Positions 63,216 to 64,000 of a DNA stretch of 64,000 bases are shown here, piece after piece. This stretch comes from Azospirillum endophyticum (GTDB lineage: Bacteria > Pseudomonadota > Alphaproteobacteria > Azospirillales > Azospirillaceae). Both the position numbers and the translations under genes were made by a program. Each line of letters starts with the position of its first letter. Position 1 is the first letter of the stretch. The stretch spans positions 208,042 through 272,041 of the forward strand of contig NZ_JAENHM010000030.1 of the NCBI RefSeq assembly GCF_016595245.1, in the 5' to 3' direction. The notes under the pieces were generated by a model. It did no database searches. It was not told where the DNA came from and saw nothing but the letters and a program-made list of their open reading frames with translations.

Positions 63216-63608
63216 GGCGGAACCCGATGATTGATGGGAACGGCCGGCATCCTGCGTTGCCGCCGGCTTCCGGGCAGCCCGCCGTTGCTGAAACTCCCCA
63301 TTGCGGATTTTTGGGGCTGGCGCCGCCCCGCCGGTGCGCCGCCCATTTCGGGTTTGAAAGTACTTGCGTCGGATTTCGGCACTCTCCCGCCTAGCTACAG
63401 ATAGAAAGCCAAATTACGCGCGAGGTTTTCAGATCTTATCATAGGTTAAGTTAATGAGGCTTAACGCGAGCATAGGAATAGCCATTTTGGAGCGTTGCAG
63501 TGGTCCATCGTCGTGCCTAAATTGTTGATCAGATCCCTTGGCAGCGCGTGACAAACGCCGCCGGTCCAGCTTCCGCTTGAGGTCGCGTTTGTCCGAAGTC
63601 TTCGCTCG
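63216..63608. promoter_or_regulatory. divergent promoter region, nudK/bacteriophytochrome
   Basis: 393 bases between the divergent genes. The part 63400-63490 is markedly AT-rich (ATCTTATCATAGGTTAAGTT and following), suited to promoters. A TTAAG/CTTAA pair near 63450 is a short dyad. No gene seen; the antisense frame here has no support. Confidence 0.4.
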
Positions 63609-64000
63609 ATGAGCGGCCCGGTTTCTAGGGGGTCTGTCGACCTCACCGATTGTGACCGGGAGCCCATCCACCAGCTGGGTCTTATCCAGCCCACCGGTTT
63701 CCTGATCGCCGTCACGGCCGATTGGATCGTCCTGCACGTCTCCGCCAACATCGGCCGCTGGCTGGGGGTGGAGCCCGACGATCTGCTGGGCCATCCGCTT
63801 GCCCGCGTGATCTCGGGCGAAGCGCTGCACACCATCCGCGGCCGGCTTCAGGTCGCCCACATCAACGGCAGCGTCGAGCGCGCCTTCGGCTTGCGGCTGT
63901 CGGACATCACCCCGGTCTGCGACGTCGCCGTCCATCTGTCCGGCTCCACCATCGTGATCGAGGCGGAGCCGAGCGAGGGGGACGGGCCGCAGGACACGGG
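63609..64000 (+). CDS. bacteriophytochrome, N-terminal fragment cut by the window end
   Basis: 130 complete codons run to the end of the window without a stop. The start MSGPVSRGSVDLTDCDREPI (20 residues) has the biliverdin-attaching Cys15 in D-C-D-R-E-P-I-H, followed by Q-x-x-G-x-I-Q-P-x-G (HQLGLIQPTGFLI) and the PAS domain. These are the landmarks of a bacteriophytochrome photosensory module. The GAF, PHY and probable histidine kinase domains lie beyond the window. No ribosome binding site is obvious (TTCGCTCG precedes the ATG). It is divergent from nudK. Confidence 0.85.
   Translation, partial: MSGPVSRGSVDLTDCDREPIHQLGLIQPTGFLIAVTADWIVLHVSANIGRWLGVEPDDLLGHPLARVISGEALHTIRGRLQVAHINGSVERAFGLRLSDITPVCDVAVHLSGSTIVIEAEPSEGDGPQDT

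Noticed and set aside
63429..63935. 168-residue minus-strand open frame near the right edge
   Set aside because: Complement of the bacteriophytochrome start, whose landmarks are unmistakable on the plus strand.

Overview
The window reads as chromosomal DNA of a high-GC alphaproteobacterium, most likely Azospirillum or a close relative. This is inferred from an NDUFA12-type complex I accessory protein next to DUF2155 and MlaD, the rplY-pth-ychF and bamD-recN neighbourhoods, FliM-like CheY-binding peptides on CheZ, abundant single-gene signalling proteins and a codon usage with G or C in most third positions. No rRNA, tRNA or CRISPR array was recognised.

Layout. 0-10 kb: a small hydrolase; a leftward envelope/complex I cluster (NDUFA12, MlaD, a small lipoprotein, DUF2155); an MFS transporter with a small membrane protein; LysR; Nudix; an EAL protein; a Na/Pi cotransporter-PhoU fusion; ychF. 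10.2-12.1 kb: an AT-rich, foreign-looking ATPase/DUF4276 pair inserted between ychF and pth. 12.1-20 kb: pth, rplY, a large class A PBP, a solo GmrSD-like DUF262/DUF1524 gene, hisS. 20-25 kb: a secreted Ala/Lys-rich protein, pyrC, then a padC-esterase/LysR cassette bordered by inverted repeats that look like insertion sequence relics. 25-33 kb: xseA, purD, an MNT/HEPN pair, a soluble chemoreceptor with duplicated PAS domains, tadA, rluB-rsmD. 33-39 kb: a long leader region, an OFA-type MFS transporter, a GH13 enzyme, and an HxlR regulator divergent from an NAD(P)-binding reductase. 39-46 kb: higBA, mutL, PilZ, DUF3095, YccF and two unassigned proteins. 46-53 kb: two LuxR-type response regulators, a UvrD/PcrA helicase carrying an internal low-GC patch, an unassigned protein, prmA. 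53-64 kb: TerB-like protein, M24B aminopeptidase, cheY and two CheZ phosphatases, bamD-recN, LysR, NudK, and the start of a bacteriophytochrome cut by the window edge.

How genes work together. padC and the esterase overlap functionally: release of hydroxycinnamic acids from esters, then decarboxylation, under the divergent LysR. cheY and the two CheZ genes form a chemotaxis output module; the first CheZ carries six FliM-like CheY-binding peptides. The ATPase/DUF4276 pair, the GmrSD-like gene, the MNT/HEPN pair and higBA are the defence or toxin-antitoxin content. The most notable signals are the CheZ repeat tail, the island that splits rplY-pth from ychF, the low-GC patch inside uvrD, the recent PAS duplication, and the padC cassette with its 103-bp MITE-like border that supplies the xseA stop codon.
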